From Erginobacter sp964587835 (GTDB taxonomy: Bacteria > Auribacterota > Erginobacteria > Erginobacterales > Erginobacteraceae): a stretch of 64,000 nucleotides of DNA. Made by a program: the position numbers and the translations under genes. Shown one piece after another: positions 50,887-59,562 of the stretch. The DNA lies in assembly GCA_964587835.1 (NCBI GenBank), contig CAZPMN010000007.1:50400-114399 (forward strand), written 5' to 3'. Below the pieces are notes generated by a model that saw only the letters and a list, made by a program, of their open reading frames with translations, searched no databases and had not been told where the DNA came from. How positions within the stretch are numbered: the stretch's first letter is position 1; each line of letters starts with the position of its first letter.

Positions 50887-52803
50887 TCATCTATTTATAG
50901 AATGATCTCGCGGGATGATAGCGTTATGCTCAAGCATTTCAATAATGGCCGCGACAATTTCCTCAACTGGGCGCACGCCAGTCTCAGCTATATATTCGGG
51001 ATTTTTCGGCTCTTCGTACGGTGACGTGATCCCCGTGAATTCCTTGATTTGCCCATTGATGGCCTTGGCGTATAATCCGTTGGGATCACGACTTATGCAG
51101 GTATCGAGATCACATTGGGTGTATATTTCGAAAAACCGTCCTGCCGGGAGAAGCGAGCGGACAAACTGACGGTCTTTTTCGAATGGCGAGATCAGTGCGC
51201 AGATTACTATCATCCCGGATTGGAAAAACAGATGCGCCGCCTCCCCCGCGCGCCGGATATTTTCCGAGCGGTCTTTTAATGAAAAACCCAGATCTCCGCA
51301 GAGCCCGTGCCTGATGGTATCCCCATCAAGAAGGGTGGTCTGGCACCCCTTCTCAAAGAGGCTTCGCTCAAGGATTCTGGCAATGGTTGATTTCCCCGAA
51401 CCGGAATAGCCGGTCAGCCATAATACGGCCGCTTTGTGACCGTTCCGCCCTTCGCGGGTCTCCCGCGAGATATTCCATCCCTGCCAGACAATGTGAGGTG
51501 ATTGCGCTTTGGCTGTCTCCTCTTCCAGCCGCTGCGTCAATGCGGTAACGGTCCGGACGGGGCCACGGATCATCCCGGCCGCCACGGTGGCGCTGGTGTG
51601 GGGGTCGATCAGGATGAAGCTTCCCGTACTGCGGTTATTTCTGTAGCCGTCAAAGAATAGGGGGGCGGCGGTCTGTATTTCGACGCGGCCGATCTCATTC
51701 AGCGTGAGTGTATCAGCCTGGGCCCGGTGGAGCGTGTTCACGTCCAGCGCGTAGACGATGCGCTTGACAAAAGCCTTGACCGTACGGGTGGTATGTTTCA
51801 GGAGATAGGGCTCTTCCCGTTTCAGGGACCGTTGATCCATCCAGCAGATCGTTGCCCCGATCTCGTTGCCGACATCAGGGAGGTTATCTCTTCGAACGAT
51901 CATATCTCCCCGGCTGACGTCGATCTTGTCGGCGAGGGTCATCACGACGGACTGGGGGGCAAAGGCGTCTTCCAGGCGGCCGTCATAAGTGACGAGCGAT
52001 GCCACGGTTGAAACCTGCCCGGACGGCAGTACGGCGATCTCTTGCCCCACCCTGATGGTACCGGAAATTATGCCTCCCGCGAATCCCCGGAAATCATCGC
52101 TGGAACGAATCACGTACTGAACCGGGAATCGGAAATCAAGCAGGTTGCGGTCCGCCGCAACGTTGATGTTCTCGATGTAGTGAAGAAGGCTCGAACCTTC
52201 ATACCAGGGCATAGCGGCGCTTTTCCGGGTGACGTTGTCGCCCTTCAAGGCGGACAGGGGGATGAAGATAATGTCGTGTATGTCGAGTTTCTGTGAAAAT
52301 TCGCGGTAGTCTTCGACAATGTTCAGAAACACTTCCTCCGAATAATCCACGAGGTCTATCTTGTTCACGGCAACGATAAGATGCGGTATCTGCAACAGCG
52401 ATATAATGATTCCGTGACGCCTTGACTGCGTGAGGACACCCTTCCGCGCGTCGATCAATATGACGGCCAGGTCGGCCGTGGACGCCCCGGTGACGGTATT
52501 CCTGGTGTACTGTTCGTGCCCCGGGGTGTCGGCTATGATGAATTTCCGTTTCGGCGATTCAAAATACCGGTGGGCAACGTCTATGGTGATGCCCTGTTCG
52601 CGTTCCGCCGACAGTCCGTCAAGCAGAAGCGACAGATCCACGCCATCGGCATCGCGTTTTATTGACGTGCGTTCGACGGCGGCGTACTGGTCCTCGCATA
52701 TCGATTCCGTTTCGTAGAGGAGCCGTCCGATCAGGGTCGATTTGCCGTCATCGACGCTGCCGGTCGTGACCAGCCTGAGGAGGCTCTTTTCGCTCCTGTC
52801 CAC
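50887..52803 (-). CDS. cysNC: bifunctional sulfate adenylyltransferase subunit 1 / APS kinase
   Basis: The 638-residue product starts at GTG 52803, sharing one base with the cysD stop (TAGTG). The N-terminal GTPase has GSVDDGKSTLIGRLL (15-29), DTPGHEQYTRNTVTGAS and NKIDLVDY. The C-terminal APS kinase has LTGYSGSGKSTIARILERSL (about 463-482) and LLDGDTIRHGLCGDLGFSLKDRSENIRR. Together with CysD it turns sulfate and ATP into APS and then PAPS, the donor for the sulfotransferase of this locus. No sulfite-forming reductase is nearby, pointing to sulfation. Confidence 0.96.
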   Translation of the reverse strand: MDRSEKSLLRLVTTGSVDDGKSTLIGRLLYETESICEDQYAAVERTSIKRDADGVDLSLLLDGLSAEREQGITIDVAHRYFESPKRKFIIADTPGHEQYTRNTVTGASTADLAVILIDARKGVLTQSRRHGIIISLLQIPHLIVAVNKIDLVDYSEEVFLNIVEDYREFSQKLDIHDIIFIPLSALKGDNVTRKSAAMPWYEGSSLLHYIENINVAADRNLLDFRFPVQYVIRSSDDFRGFAGGIISGTIRVGQEIAVLPSGQVSTVASLVTYDGRLEDAFAPQSVVMTLADKIDVSRGDMIVRRDNLPDVGNEIGATICWMDQRSLKREEPYLLKHTTRTVKAFVKRIVYALDVNTLHRAQADTLTLNEIGRVEIQTAAPLFFDGYRNNRSTGSFILIDPHTSATVAAGMIRGPVRTVTALTQRLEEETAKAQSPHIVWQGWNISRETREGRNGHKAAVLWLTGYSGSGKSTIARILERSLFEKGCQTTLLDGDTIRHGLCGDLGFSLKDRSENIRRAGEAAHLFFQSGMIVICALISPFEKDRQFVRSLLPAGRFFEIYTQCDLDTCISRDPNGLYAKAINGQIKEFTGITSPYEEPKNPEYIAETGVRPVEEIVAAIIEMLEHNAIIPRDHSINR

Positions 52804-53735
52804 TAAAAGTATCCCTCCTTCTTCTTCTCTTCCATCGCGGTATCGCTGGACAGATCTATTATCCTGTTCTCCCGCTCCGACTTTCTCGTCCGGGCCAGCT
52901 CGCCGATAATGTCATCGACGGTCAGGGCTGCGGACGGGATTACCCCGGTGCAGGGGATACAGCCCAAGGTTCGGAAACGACAGGAAACAGTTTCGATAAT
53001 CTCATCTTCAGCCGGTTGCGGGTTACCCTCTCGAATTGTGGAGACACTGGAGAGGGGTATCAGGATGTTGTTCTGCCGGATGACCTTCCGCTCCCGGGCG
53101 AAATACAGGGGCACGACGGGTATGTTTTCCGTCTTGATGTAATTCCAGACATCGAGTTCCGTCCAGTTGCTCAAAGGAAACACCCGGGCCGTCTGCCCTT
53201 CGTTCAGACGAGTGTTGTACAGATTCCACAACTCGGGCCGCTGATTTTTCGGATCCCACTGGCCGAATGAATCCCGTATGGAAAAAACCCTCTCTTTCGC
53301 GCGGGACTTTTCTTCCTCCCGCCGGGCACCCCCCAATGCGGCATCGAAATTATGCATTTTCAGGGCGTTCAGCAAGGCCTGAGTCTTCAGATACCAGCAG
53401 CATTTGTCCGTGCCGAACGTGAAGGGATGGCATCCGTTCCCTATCCATTCCTCATTTCTCTCGACAATCAAACGCAATCCGAGGTCTCCGCAATACCTGT
53501 CGCGGAAATCATACATCTCCGGAAACTTGTAGCCCGTATCGATATGCATTAAGGGGAAGGGGACCGGGCCTGGATAGAAAGCCTTCCGGGCGAGCCAGAG
53601 CATCACACCGGAGTCCTTGCCCACTGAGTAGAGCATCACGGGATTTTTGAACTCGGCCGCGGTCTCCCTTATGATGTGAATCGACTCAAACTCGAGCAGT
53701 CTCAAGTTCGATAAACCGTATAATTTCATACTCAA
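52803..53735 (-). CDS. cysD: sulfate adenylyltransferase subunit 2
   Basis: The 310-residue product has the PP-loop SVGKDS (37-42), FPLMHIDTGYKFPEMYDFRD (about 60-79), and GGARREEEKSRAKERVFSIRDSFGQWDPKNQRPELW (about 135-170), all typical of CysD. It works with the CysN GTPase to adenylate sulfate. Translationally coupled to cysNC. The following upstream gap (53736-54030, 295 bp) shows no gene, repeat or clear promoter to me. Confidence 0.96.
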   Translation of the reverse strand: MSMKLYGLSNLRLLEFESIHIIRETAAEFKNPVMLYSVGKDSGVMLWLARKAFYPGPVPFPLMHIDTGYKFPEMYDFRDRYCGDLGLRLIVERNEEWIGNGCHPFTFGTDKCCWYLKTQALLNALKMHNFDAALGGARREEEKSRAKERVFSIRDSFGQWDPKNQRPELWNLYNTRLNEGQTARVFPLSNWTELDVWNYIKTENIPVVPLYFARERKVIRQNNILIPLSSVSTIREGNPQPAEDEIIETVSCRFRTLGCIPCTGVIPSAALTVDDIIGELARTRKSERENRIIDLSSDTAMEEKKKEGYF

Positions 53736-54030
53736 GTTTTGCCCCGTAGCAACGCTCTTATGAAAAGATTATTGATTCTGGATTCCTTCATTCCCCGGCA
53801 ACCATTGGCTACCGCAACCACGTCGGGTAATGATCGCGCTTGATCTTCATATCGCTCGTGAAACCAGATGATCGATATTGCATACTCGCCGCTGGCGGGC
53901 TTCCAGCCGAGAGCCAGTCGCGATTACTTGAATATCAAATATTATTGATCAAGCTGATATTGATGTCTTATGGTTACATCCCACGGTTGATGCAAAATTT
54001 ATGGTATTGATATGACGCTTTCCGGAATTT

Positions 54031-55260
54031 TCAGCTTTTCTGCGGCTTGAATGTCCCGCCCCCCAGTTTTTCCATCAACTCATTCAGTTCCGGCCCATAT
54101 TTCGTGATAATACGAATAATCTCGCAAATTGTACCGATTTCCTGATCTCGTATGGATGTACCAGTAGGCAGGCAAAACACCCGGTCAGCAACTTGTTCAG
54201 TATTTGGCAACAGCATTCGCGCGTGCGGAAACAATGAACGGTAAGGTTCCATCCGGTGGCAACCCGGGAAAAAATAACGGCGGGCGAGTATATTCTCAGC
54301 GTGAAGTATTTTTACCATATGATCCCGCGATATTCCCGTCAGCTTTTCATCTATCTCGGCTACGATATACTGGTAATTATTTTTCTCTCTGTCGTCATAA
54401 TCAATCAGCCGCAATCCCTTCAATCCTGCCAGTTCCCTGCGGTAGCTATGATAGTTCCGACGGTTGACAACCACAAACTCATCCATTGATTCCATATTCG
54501 TCAGCCCCATCGCCGCGGAGATTTCGTTCATCTTCCCGTTCACTCCGATGTATTCGGTCCGGTCATATCCAGCGAAGCCGAAATTCTTCATAAAGCGGAC
54601 CTTGCGGGCAATTTCTTCATCATTCGTGGCTATTGCCCCGCCTTCCAACGTATTCACAAACTTCGTAGCGTGAAAGCTGAAAACCTCCGCGCTGCCAAAG
54701 CCCCCGATCATTTTGCCTCGATGCGAGCATCCAAAGGAATGAGCCGAATCGAAGAGAAGTTTCAGTTTATATTTCTCCCTGATCCGTTCCAAAGCGTCAA
54801 TATCGCAAGGACGCCCCCACAGGTGCACACCGATGATCCCCGTGGTTTTCGGCGTAATCATCTTTTCTACCCATTCGGGATCGATGTTATGAGTGGCCGG
54901 ATCGATGTCGCAAAATACGGGCGTTATATTTTGCCACTGGAGCGCGTGGGCGGTCGCTATGAACGTAAAGGATGGAAGGATGACTTCGCCCTCCAGACCG
55001 AGAGCGCGGATCGCGATTTCCAGCGCCACGGTGCCGTTGCACATAGCTATGCAGTGATTCACGTTCAGCAATGAGCAGATCCGATCCTCCAATTCCTGGA
55101 CATACCGGCCGCCGTTAGTGAGCCATTTCGTGGCAAGAATATCCTCTACCCGTCCCAGGAACTTCTCGCGGTCGCCAATGTTTGGCCGGCCAACGTGAAT
55201 CTTCTCCGGGAAAGCCGAGCGCCCTCCCAAGACAGCCAGATCATCGATCGATTTCTTCAT
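54031..55260 (-). CDS. DegT/DnrJ/EryC1/StrS family PLP aminotransferase
   Basis: The 409-residue product shows WLTNGGRYVQELEDRI (46-61), MCNGTVALEIAIRALG (73-88), Asp171 in LLFDSAHSFG, and the PLP-binding Lys200 in SFHATKFVNTLEGGA. This family aminates keto-sugars on nucleotide carriers. It therefore supplies an amino sugar for the glycan. The keto-sugar-forming dehydratase is not obvious nearby. A gap of 188 bp without clear features separates it from the FkbM gene upstream. Confidence 0.92.
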   Translation of the reverse strand: MKKSIDDLAVLGGRSAFPEKIHVGRPNIGDREKFLGRVEDILATKWLTNGGRYVQELEDRICSLLNVNHCIAMCNGTVALEIAIRALGLEGEVILPSFTFIATAHALQWQNITPVFCDIDPATHNIDPEWVEKMITPKTTGIIGVHLWGRPCDIDALERIREKYKLKLLFDSAHSFGCSHRGKMIGGFGSAEVFSFHATKFVNTLEGGAIATNDEEIARKVRFMKNFGFAGYDRTEYIGVNGKMNEISAAMGLTNMESMDEFVVVNRRNYHSYRRELAGLKGLRLIDYDDREKNNYQYIVAEIDEKLTGISRDHMVKILHAENILARRYFFPGCHRMEPYRSLFPHARMLLPNTEQVADRVFCLPTGTSIRDQEIGTICEIIRIITKYGPELNELMEKLGGGTFKPQKS

Positions 55261-55448
55261 ACTTTACTGTTCCTCGAGAAATTAAACCTCGACGAATCAT
55301 TGTCAGCTGCAATACTTACATTATTTCCGGTACTTCGCCGGCGTCTCGATGATCCAAAAGTAATCAACCTCATCATCCAAAATGCCGAAGTATTTTGCCC
55401 ACGTATAGCTACATTGCCCTGACCATCAACACGCATCAAACCTATCGC

Positions 55449-56582
55449 CTATTCGGATTTCGCGAAGAGTACTGTTTCTTCCGTATGAATACTCGAATGC
55501 CTCAAGTAAAATTTGTATCCGAGCCCGAGAGAATCGAGGAATAGCGGAATGTCCGCATAATCGCTCCAACGGTGATAAACGGATATCGCCAGTCGGGGTT
55601 TGAATCTACGAATAGTATCGGCAGCACCCTTCAAGGCCGGCAATTCCGATCCCTCGATATCCATCTTGATAAAGTCAACACTGGAAATGCGATTATCCCT
55701 GACCAGATCATCGATCGCTAATGTGCGCAGGCGCTCTTCAGATCTTGCCGAACTATCATCCAACACCTTACTTCCGGGGCCCTGGTTTGTATAACTCAAG
55801 GTCAAATTTGAAGTGCTCCAGGCGGCGTAAGGAATCAGCTGGATTCTTTTGCTCAAATCCCTGTTCAAGGACATATTCTTGTTGAAGATGATTAGATTGC
55901 CGGGGATAAATTCAAAACTGTACACCTTCCCGCTCGGCTTCACGCGATGGGCAAAATACAAAGCCGTATCACCCCAGCACGCTCCTACGTCGATAACCGA
56001 ATCGCCCGGCCCCACCTCGATGGCGCAAGAATCAACCTCACATCTGTAATGTTGAAGTACGAATACCGCATAAGCAGCGCTGGGCCGGCAATACAGGGTT
56101 ATCGGGATTCCAATGGCAGTTAAATCCATACGGTAGAGTTTACAGCAGCTACCGGGAACTTCTATGTAATCATTGCCGTCCGCCACTGTTTCCAGATGCT
56201 GAATAGCCTTCCAGTACTCCGGTGTATTCAAGGGAAGCTTGACTTTGCGATATCCCAGACAGCGGAATGCCATCAACTTAATCAATAATTCTCGCGATTG
56301 ATCATCATCAAGCATCCGGTGCAGCTTCTCCAAAGACGTCCAATTTGGACGAAGGGCGCCAACTGCCTCCAGGAGGCTTTCACTGAGATCGATTACATTC
56401 TCATATCCCTTCTTGCCCAGGAATGTTTTGGCTAACGTCTTCGGCGACAGCATACCCTTGCGATCCGACAATGGTCCAAAGCGATAGTAGTCATAGTTGT
56501 CTTCGTAGCGGTTTGGGAGGCTGGATATCACCTCCTCAAACAAGGCAAGAGCAAACGGCCGATAATCAGCTGGATTGTTCAT
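55449..56582 (-). CDS. FkbM-family methyltransferase
   Basis: The 377-residue product has GDSVIDVGACWGDTALYFAHRV (about 194-215), VYSFEFIPGNLIIFNKNM, and SSVDFIKMDIEGSELPALKGA (about 300-320), ending with RLAISVYHRWSDYADIPLFLDSLGLGYKFYLRH, the FkbM C-terminal segment. The N-terminal half is specific to this protein and has no clear fold. The start overlaps the end of wzt by 17 bp. It may methylate the terminal sugar, which in some Wzm/Wzt systems caps the chain. Confidence 0.88.
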   Translation of the reverse strand: MNNPADYRPFALALFEEVISSLPNRYEDNYDYYRFGPLSDRKGMLSPKTLAKTFLGKKGYENVIDLSESLLEAVGALRPNWTSLEKLHRMLDDDQSRELLIKLMAFRCLGYRKVKLPLNTPEYWKAIQHLETVADGNDYIEVPGSCCKLYRMDLTAIGIPITLYCRPSAAYAVFVLQHYRCEVDSCAIEVGPGDSVIDVGACWGDTALYFAHRVKPSGKVYSFEFIPGNLIIFNKNMSLNRDLSKRIQLIPYAAWSTSNLTLSYTNQGPGSKVLDDSSARSEERLRTLAIDDLVRDNRISSVDFIKMDIEGSELPALKGAADTIRRFKPRLAISVYHRWSDYADIPLFLDSLGLGYKFYLRHSSIHTEETVLFAKSE

Positions 56583-57852
56583 TTTGACTATTGCCCGGAC
56601 GCCATCCGTGGGTCCAGGTCAGGCGAGGCCGCACGGCCCCCGGCCACTTTCCGAACCAATGGCCTTTTCTCGGGAGATCATGCACCTCGAAAGTCGCCGC
56701 GTCCTCCATTGTGAAAAGATGCCGGGCATTTTCGACAACGATCACCGTGATGGTGTATATCCCATCATTGAGAAGATCCCCCGGTATCCGGCAACTGAAT
56801 CCGGCTATCCCGGGAGGAATCTCCATCCGGGGAGAAGCTGACGCGAATATAATTTCCCCGCTTAATTGTCTCAGGTACATACTTACGTTGACGTACCCCG
56901 CCCTCATCATCCAGAACTCCAAGTCGATTTTTATAGCCGTATCGATCATAATGCGATTGCTGTCATCGCGGTATTCCGGAGCTAAGGATACTTTTTTGAA
57001 CCTCAATTCATTATTTCCCGGCGCCTGATCAGGTTCTGCCCACGCTTGCTCCAGAACCTCCTTGCGATCTATCGAGAGATAAGCATTGATAACATCATTG
57101 ACGTTCCCGCTGTCTTCAATCATTCCATCACGCAATAATACAGCTTTTTCGCACAGGCTTCTGACCATAGTCATATTATGGCTCACCAGGATCACCGTCC
57201 GGCCTTCTCTGGCCACGCCGCCCATTTTGCCCAGGCATTTTTTTTGAAATTCCGCATCACCAACAGCCAGGACCTCATCGATCAGAAGAACCTCCGGGTT
57301 CAGGTGAGCGGCAACGGCAAAAGCCAGTCGGACCCGCATTCCGCTCGAATAAAACTTGACCGGCGTATCCAGAAATTTCTCCACCTCGGAAAATGCTACG
57401 ATCTCTTCGAATTTCCGCTGGATATCTCCCTTCCGCATCCCCAGGATCGCCCCGTTCAAATAAACATTCTCCCGTCCAGTCAGTTCCTGGTGAAAGCCCG
57501 TTCCCACTTCCAGTAAAGAACCGACTCGACCGTGAATCTCCGCCCGCCCGGAGGTCGGTTCGGTGATTCGGGAGAGGATCTTCAACAGCGTAGATTTCCC
57601 GGCGCCATTCCGCCCGATTATGCCCAATATTTCGCCGCGTTGTACGGTCAGAGAAACATCCTTCAGCGCCCAGATCTCTTCGTTCAACTCCAGCGCCCCG
57701 TAGGCCTGGCCTCTCAACAAAGCCGCCGCTTTTCTGACGGGGGCCCGGAACACATCAATCAGGGTATCGCGGAGAGTCCCGTACTCAGCCCCGGGGCCAC
57801 CGATCCGGTAACGCTTGCTCAGGTTCTCGACTTTTATCGCAATGTCATTCAC
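56566..57852 (-). CDS. wzt: polysaccharide ABC transporter ATP-binding protein Wzt with C-terminal glycan-binding domain
   Basis: From GTG 57852 the 428-residue product has Walker A GRNGAGKST (80-88), signature YSSGMRVRL (168-176) and Walker B VLLIDEVLAVGD (188-199). About 150 residues from 275 form the C-terminal beta-rich domain that in Wzt reads the chain terminus (NELRFKKVSL, PPGIAGFSCRIPGDLLNDGIYTI). The frame is open upstream through an octamer repeat to 58029, giving a repetitive SATPLLRH-type extension. I prefer the GTG because the family starts near there, but the ribosome site is poor and the repeat may have displaced the original start. Confidence 0.9.
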   Translation of the reverse strand: MNDIAIKVENLSKRYRIGGPGAEYGTLRDTLIDVFRAPVRKAAALLRGQAYGALELNEEIWALKDVSLTVQRGEILGIIGRNGAGKSTLLKILSRITEPTSGRAEIHGRVGSLLEVGTGFHQELTGRENVYLNGAILGMRKGDIQRKFEEIVAFSEVEKFLDTPVKFYSSGMRVRLAFAVAAHLNPEVLLIDEVLAVGDAEFQKKCLGKMGGVAREGRTVILVSHNMTMVRSLCEKAVLLRDGMIEDSGNVNDVINAYLSIDRKEVLEQAWAEPDQAPGNNELRFKKVSLAPEYRDDSNRIMIDTAIKIDLEFWMMRAGYVNVSMYLRQLSGEIIFASASPRMEIPPGIAGFSCRIPGDLLNDGIYTITVIVVENARHLFTMEDAATFEVHDLPRKGHWFGKWPGAVRPRLTWTHGWRPGNSQNEQSS

Positions 57853-57860
57853 TGCATTTA

Positions 57861-58048
57861 GTGTGGGAGTGTTGGGGTATGGGAGTAACGGGGTAACGGC
57901 GTGTCGGAGTGTCGGAGTAGCGGAGTGTCGGAGTAGCGGAGTAGCGGAGTAACGGTGTAACAGATCCAAGTCAACTTCCATACACCCATACCCCCACACT
58001 CCCATATACCCACACTCCCACACTCCCACACTCCCTTACTCCCATACC
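57861..58048. repeat. octamer array with 19-bp core, copy 3 (inverted)
   Basis: Same family as copies 1 and 2 but reversed: core GTAACAGATCCAAGTCAAC at 57957-57975, flanked by GTCGGAGT-type octamers (57895-57956) and ACTCCCAC-type octamers (to 58047). It sits precisely between the wzm stop (TAG at 58048-58050) and wzt. Confidence 0.9.
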
Positions 58049-58869
58049 TAAATAACGTCTGCAAAACTCCGCTCCATCCGGCGAAAGTAATAAGCGCCGC
58101 TGATAAATAACGTTAAGGCAACAACACTGGAGACCGCGATCATCGCCCCGGGCGCGGTCTGGACACCCAGCAGGGCCCAGCGGAATCCTTCCACCACCCC
58201 AACCATCGGGTTTATTCCGTAAACCGGCCGCCAGCGCTCGGGGATGAGCGAACTCGGATAGGCGATGGGCGTGGCGAAGAGCCAGCCCTGAACCAGAAAG
58301 GGAACGACATATTTGACGTCCCGGAATTGCACGTTCATCGCGGTCAGCCAGAATCCCACCCCGAGGGAGCTCACCAGGGCCAGAAGGAGCAGCGCGGGGA
58401 GCCAGACAACGGCGGTCGTGGGGTAAACACCGTAGAAGACCATCATCCCCAGCAGGATGATGAAAGCCAGGATGAAATCTATCACACCGGACATCACCGC
58501 TGAAATCGGGATCACCAATCGGGGGAAGTATATCTTCCTGATCATCTCCGCGCCGCTGACCAGGCTCGCCGAAGACTGTCTCAACCCATTGGCGAAAAAA
58601 GTCCAGGGCACCAGGGCCGCGTAAGCGAAAATGGGATACGGAATATTATCGGAAGGGATGCCGGCCAGCCGGCCGAAGAAAACGCTGAAGATCACCATAG
58701 AGAAGAACGGCTGCAAAACAGCCCATCCGACCCCGATAACCGTTTGCTTGTAGCGGATCTTGACATCCCGCCAGGTAAGGAAAAACAGCAGATCCCTGTA
58801 CTCGTAAAGCTCCCTCAGCTTAAGGGGAACCCAACCTCGGGAAGATTTGATAACGGTCACTTGAGCCAT
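58048..58869 (-). CDS. wzm: polysaccharide ABC transporter permease Wzm
   Basis: The 273-residue protein has about six hydrophobic segments and the ABC-2 permease features: ELYEYRDLLFFLTWRDVKIRYKQTVIGVGWAVLQPFFSMV (about 19-58), IPISAVMSGVIDFILA, and PIAYPSSLIPERWRPVYGINPMVGVVEGFRWALLG (about 195-229). With Wzt it exports a finished polyprenyl-linked polysaccharide across the inner membrane. The stop codon borders the octamer repeat that separates it from wzt. Confidence 0.93.
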   Translation of the reverse strand: MAQVTVIKSSRGWVPLKLRELYEYRDLLFFLTWRDVKIRYKQTVIGVGWAVLQPFFSMVIFSVFFGRLAGIPSDNIPYPIFAYAALVPWTFFANGLRQSSASLVSGAEMIRKIYFPRLVIPISAVMSGVIDFILAFIILLGMMVFYGVYPTTAVVWLPALLLLALVSSLGVGFWLTAMNVQFRDVKYVVPFLVQGWLFATPIAYPSSLIPERWRPVYGINPMVGVVEGFRWALLGVQTAPGAMIAVSSVVALTLFISGAYYFRRMERSFADVI

Positions 58870-58893
58870 AGGATAACCTGCTTTTAATGGCGG

Positions 58894-59400
58894 CTACTCT
58901 GTGCGGAGATTCAGAATACCCTGAAGTTGCAGGAGCATAGAGAGTTGAGACTGGGCTTTTTCCATCAAGTCCAACCTCTTGCGATAGAATTCTTCCAGGC
59001 CTATGTCCTCCGGCGGCAGTTTCTTGTGATTGTTTTTCAACAGATCCCTGGATTCGAGCGTGGCCATTGAGGCCGAGCCGATCTTTCTCCGGATAAACGG
59101 AAGAATACCGTTCTTGAGAATCTTGATATATTCCACCTCAGCCTCGTAATAATCCTTCCGGTCTCCCTTCACCCAAACCCGGCGGACGGCACTCCACTTC
59201 TCAAGTTCCCGGATGTTGGTGCTGACGCTCCCTTTGCTGACCTTTAGTTCCTCGGCCATCTCGTCCAGGGACATCGGACGCGGGCTGAAGAAAAGGAGAG
59301 CGTAGAGCTGGCCGATGATCCGGCCGAGGCCGAAACCCTGGGTGGTCCGGCCTGCGGCCTCGATGATGTTGTCCCGGGCTTCCAGGAGATGCTTGTCCAT
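58894..59400 (-). CDS. GbsR/MarR-like transcriptional regulator
   Basis: From ATG 59400 (a longer frame starts at 59430) the 168-residue product has GLGRIIGQLYALLFFSPRPMSLDEMAEELKVSKGSVSTNIRELEKWSAVRRVWVKGDRKDYYEA, a winged helix-turn-helix with recognition helix SKGSVSTNIRELEKW. This matches the GbsR/MarR group, which acts as a repressor. It precedes wzm by 24 bp on the same strand, so it may control the export genes and the long locus after them. A palindrome covers its probable promoter. Confidence 0.87.
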   Translation of the reverse strand: MDKHLLEARDNIIEAAGRTTQGFGLGRIIGQLYALLFFSPRPMSLDEMAEELKVSKGSVSTNIRELEKWSAVRRVWVKGDRKDYYEAEVEYIKILKNGILPFIRRKIGSASMATLESRDLLKNNHKKLPPEDIGLEEFYRKRLDLMEKAQSQLSMLLQLQGILNLRTE

Positions 59401-59484
59401 CAATCTTCTTCCCTGGACAATTTTGCCCACTTGAATTTTTGCGCAAAGGCAAGGAATGTAGCTTTACTCTGCCACAATAATAAT

Positions 59485-59535
59485 TTCATTATATTCAATA
59501 TAAACTAAATGTACCATACGCTATCTCCTTGTCAA
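59485..59535 (-). promoter_or_regulatory. candidate promoter and palindromic operator of the regulator gene
   Basis: On the minus strand a perfect -10 TATAAT (59493-59488) lies inside the palindrome TTATATT-G-AATATAA (59503-59489). A TTGACA (59535-59530) is further upstream, but its spacing (about 36 bp) is too long for this -10. The palindrome over the -10 would suit autoregulation by the GbsR/MarR-like protein. The leader to the ATG would be about 80 bases. Confidence 0.4.
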
Positions 59536-59562
59536 GCCGGAAAAAATAAATCCCGGGAATAT

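Noticed and set aside
53736..54030. Possible small gene or RNA in the gap before cysD
   Set aside because: No frame with a ribosome site or recognisable structure was found.
57853..58029. Upstream Met codons in the octamer array as the true wzt start
   Set aside because: The peptide is purely repeat-derived and does not resemble Wzt; family similarity begins at the GTG. Kept as a finding, not as the annotated start.
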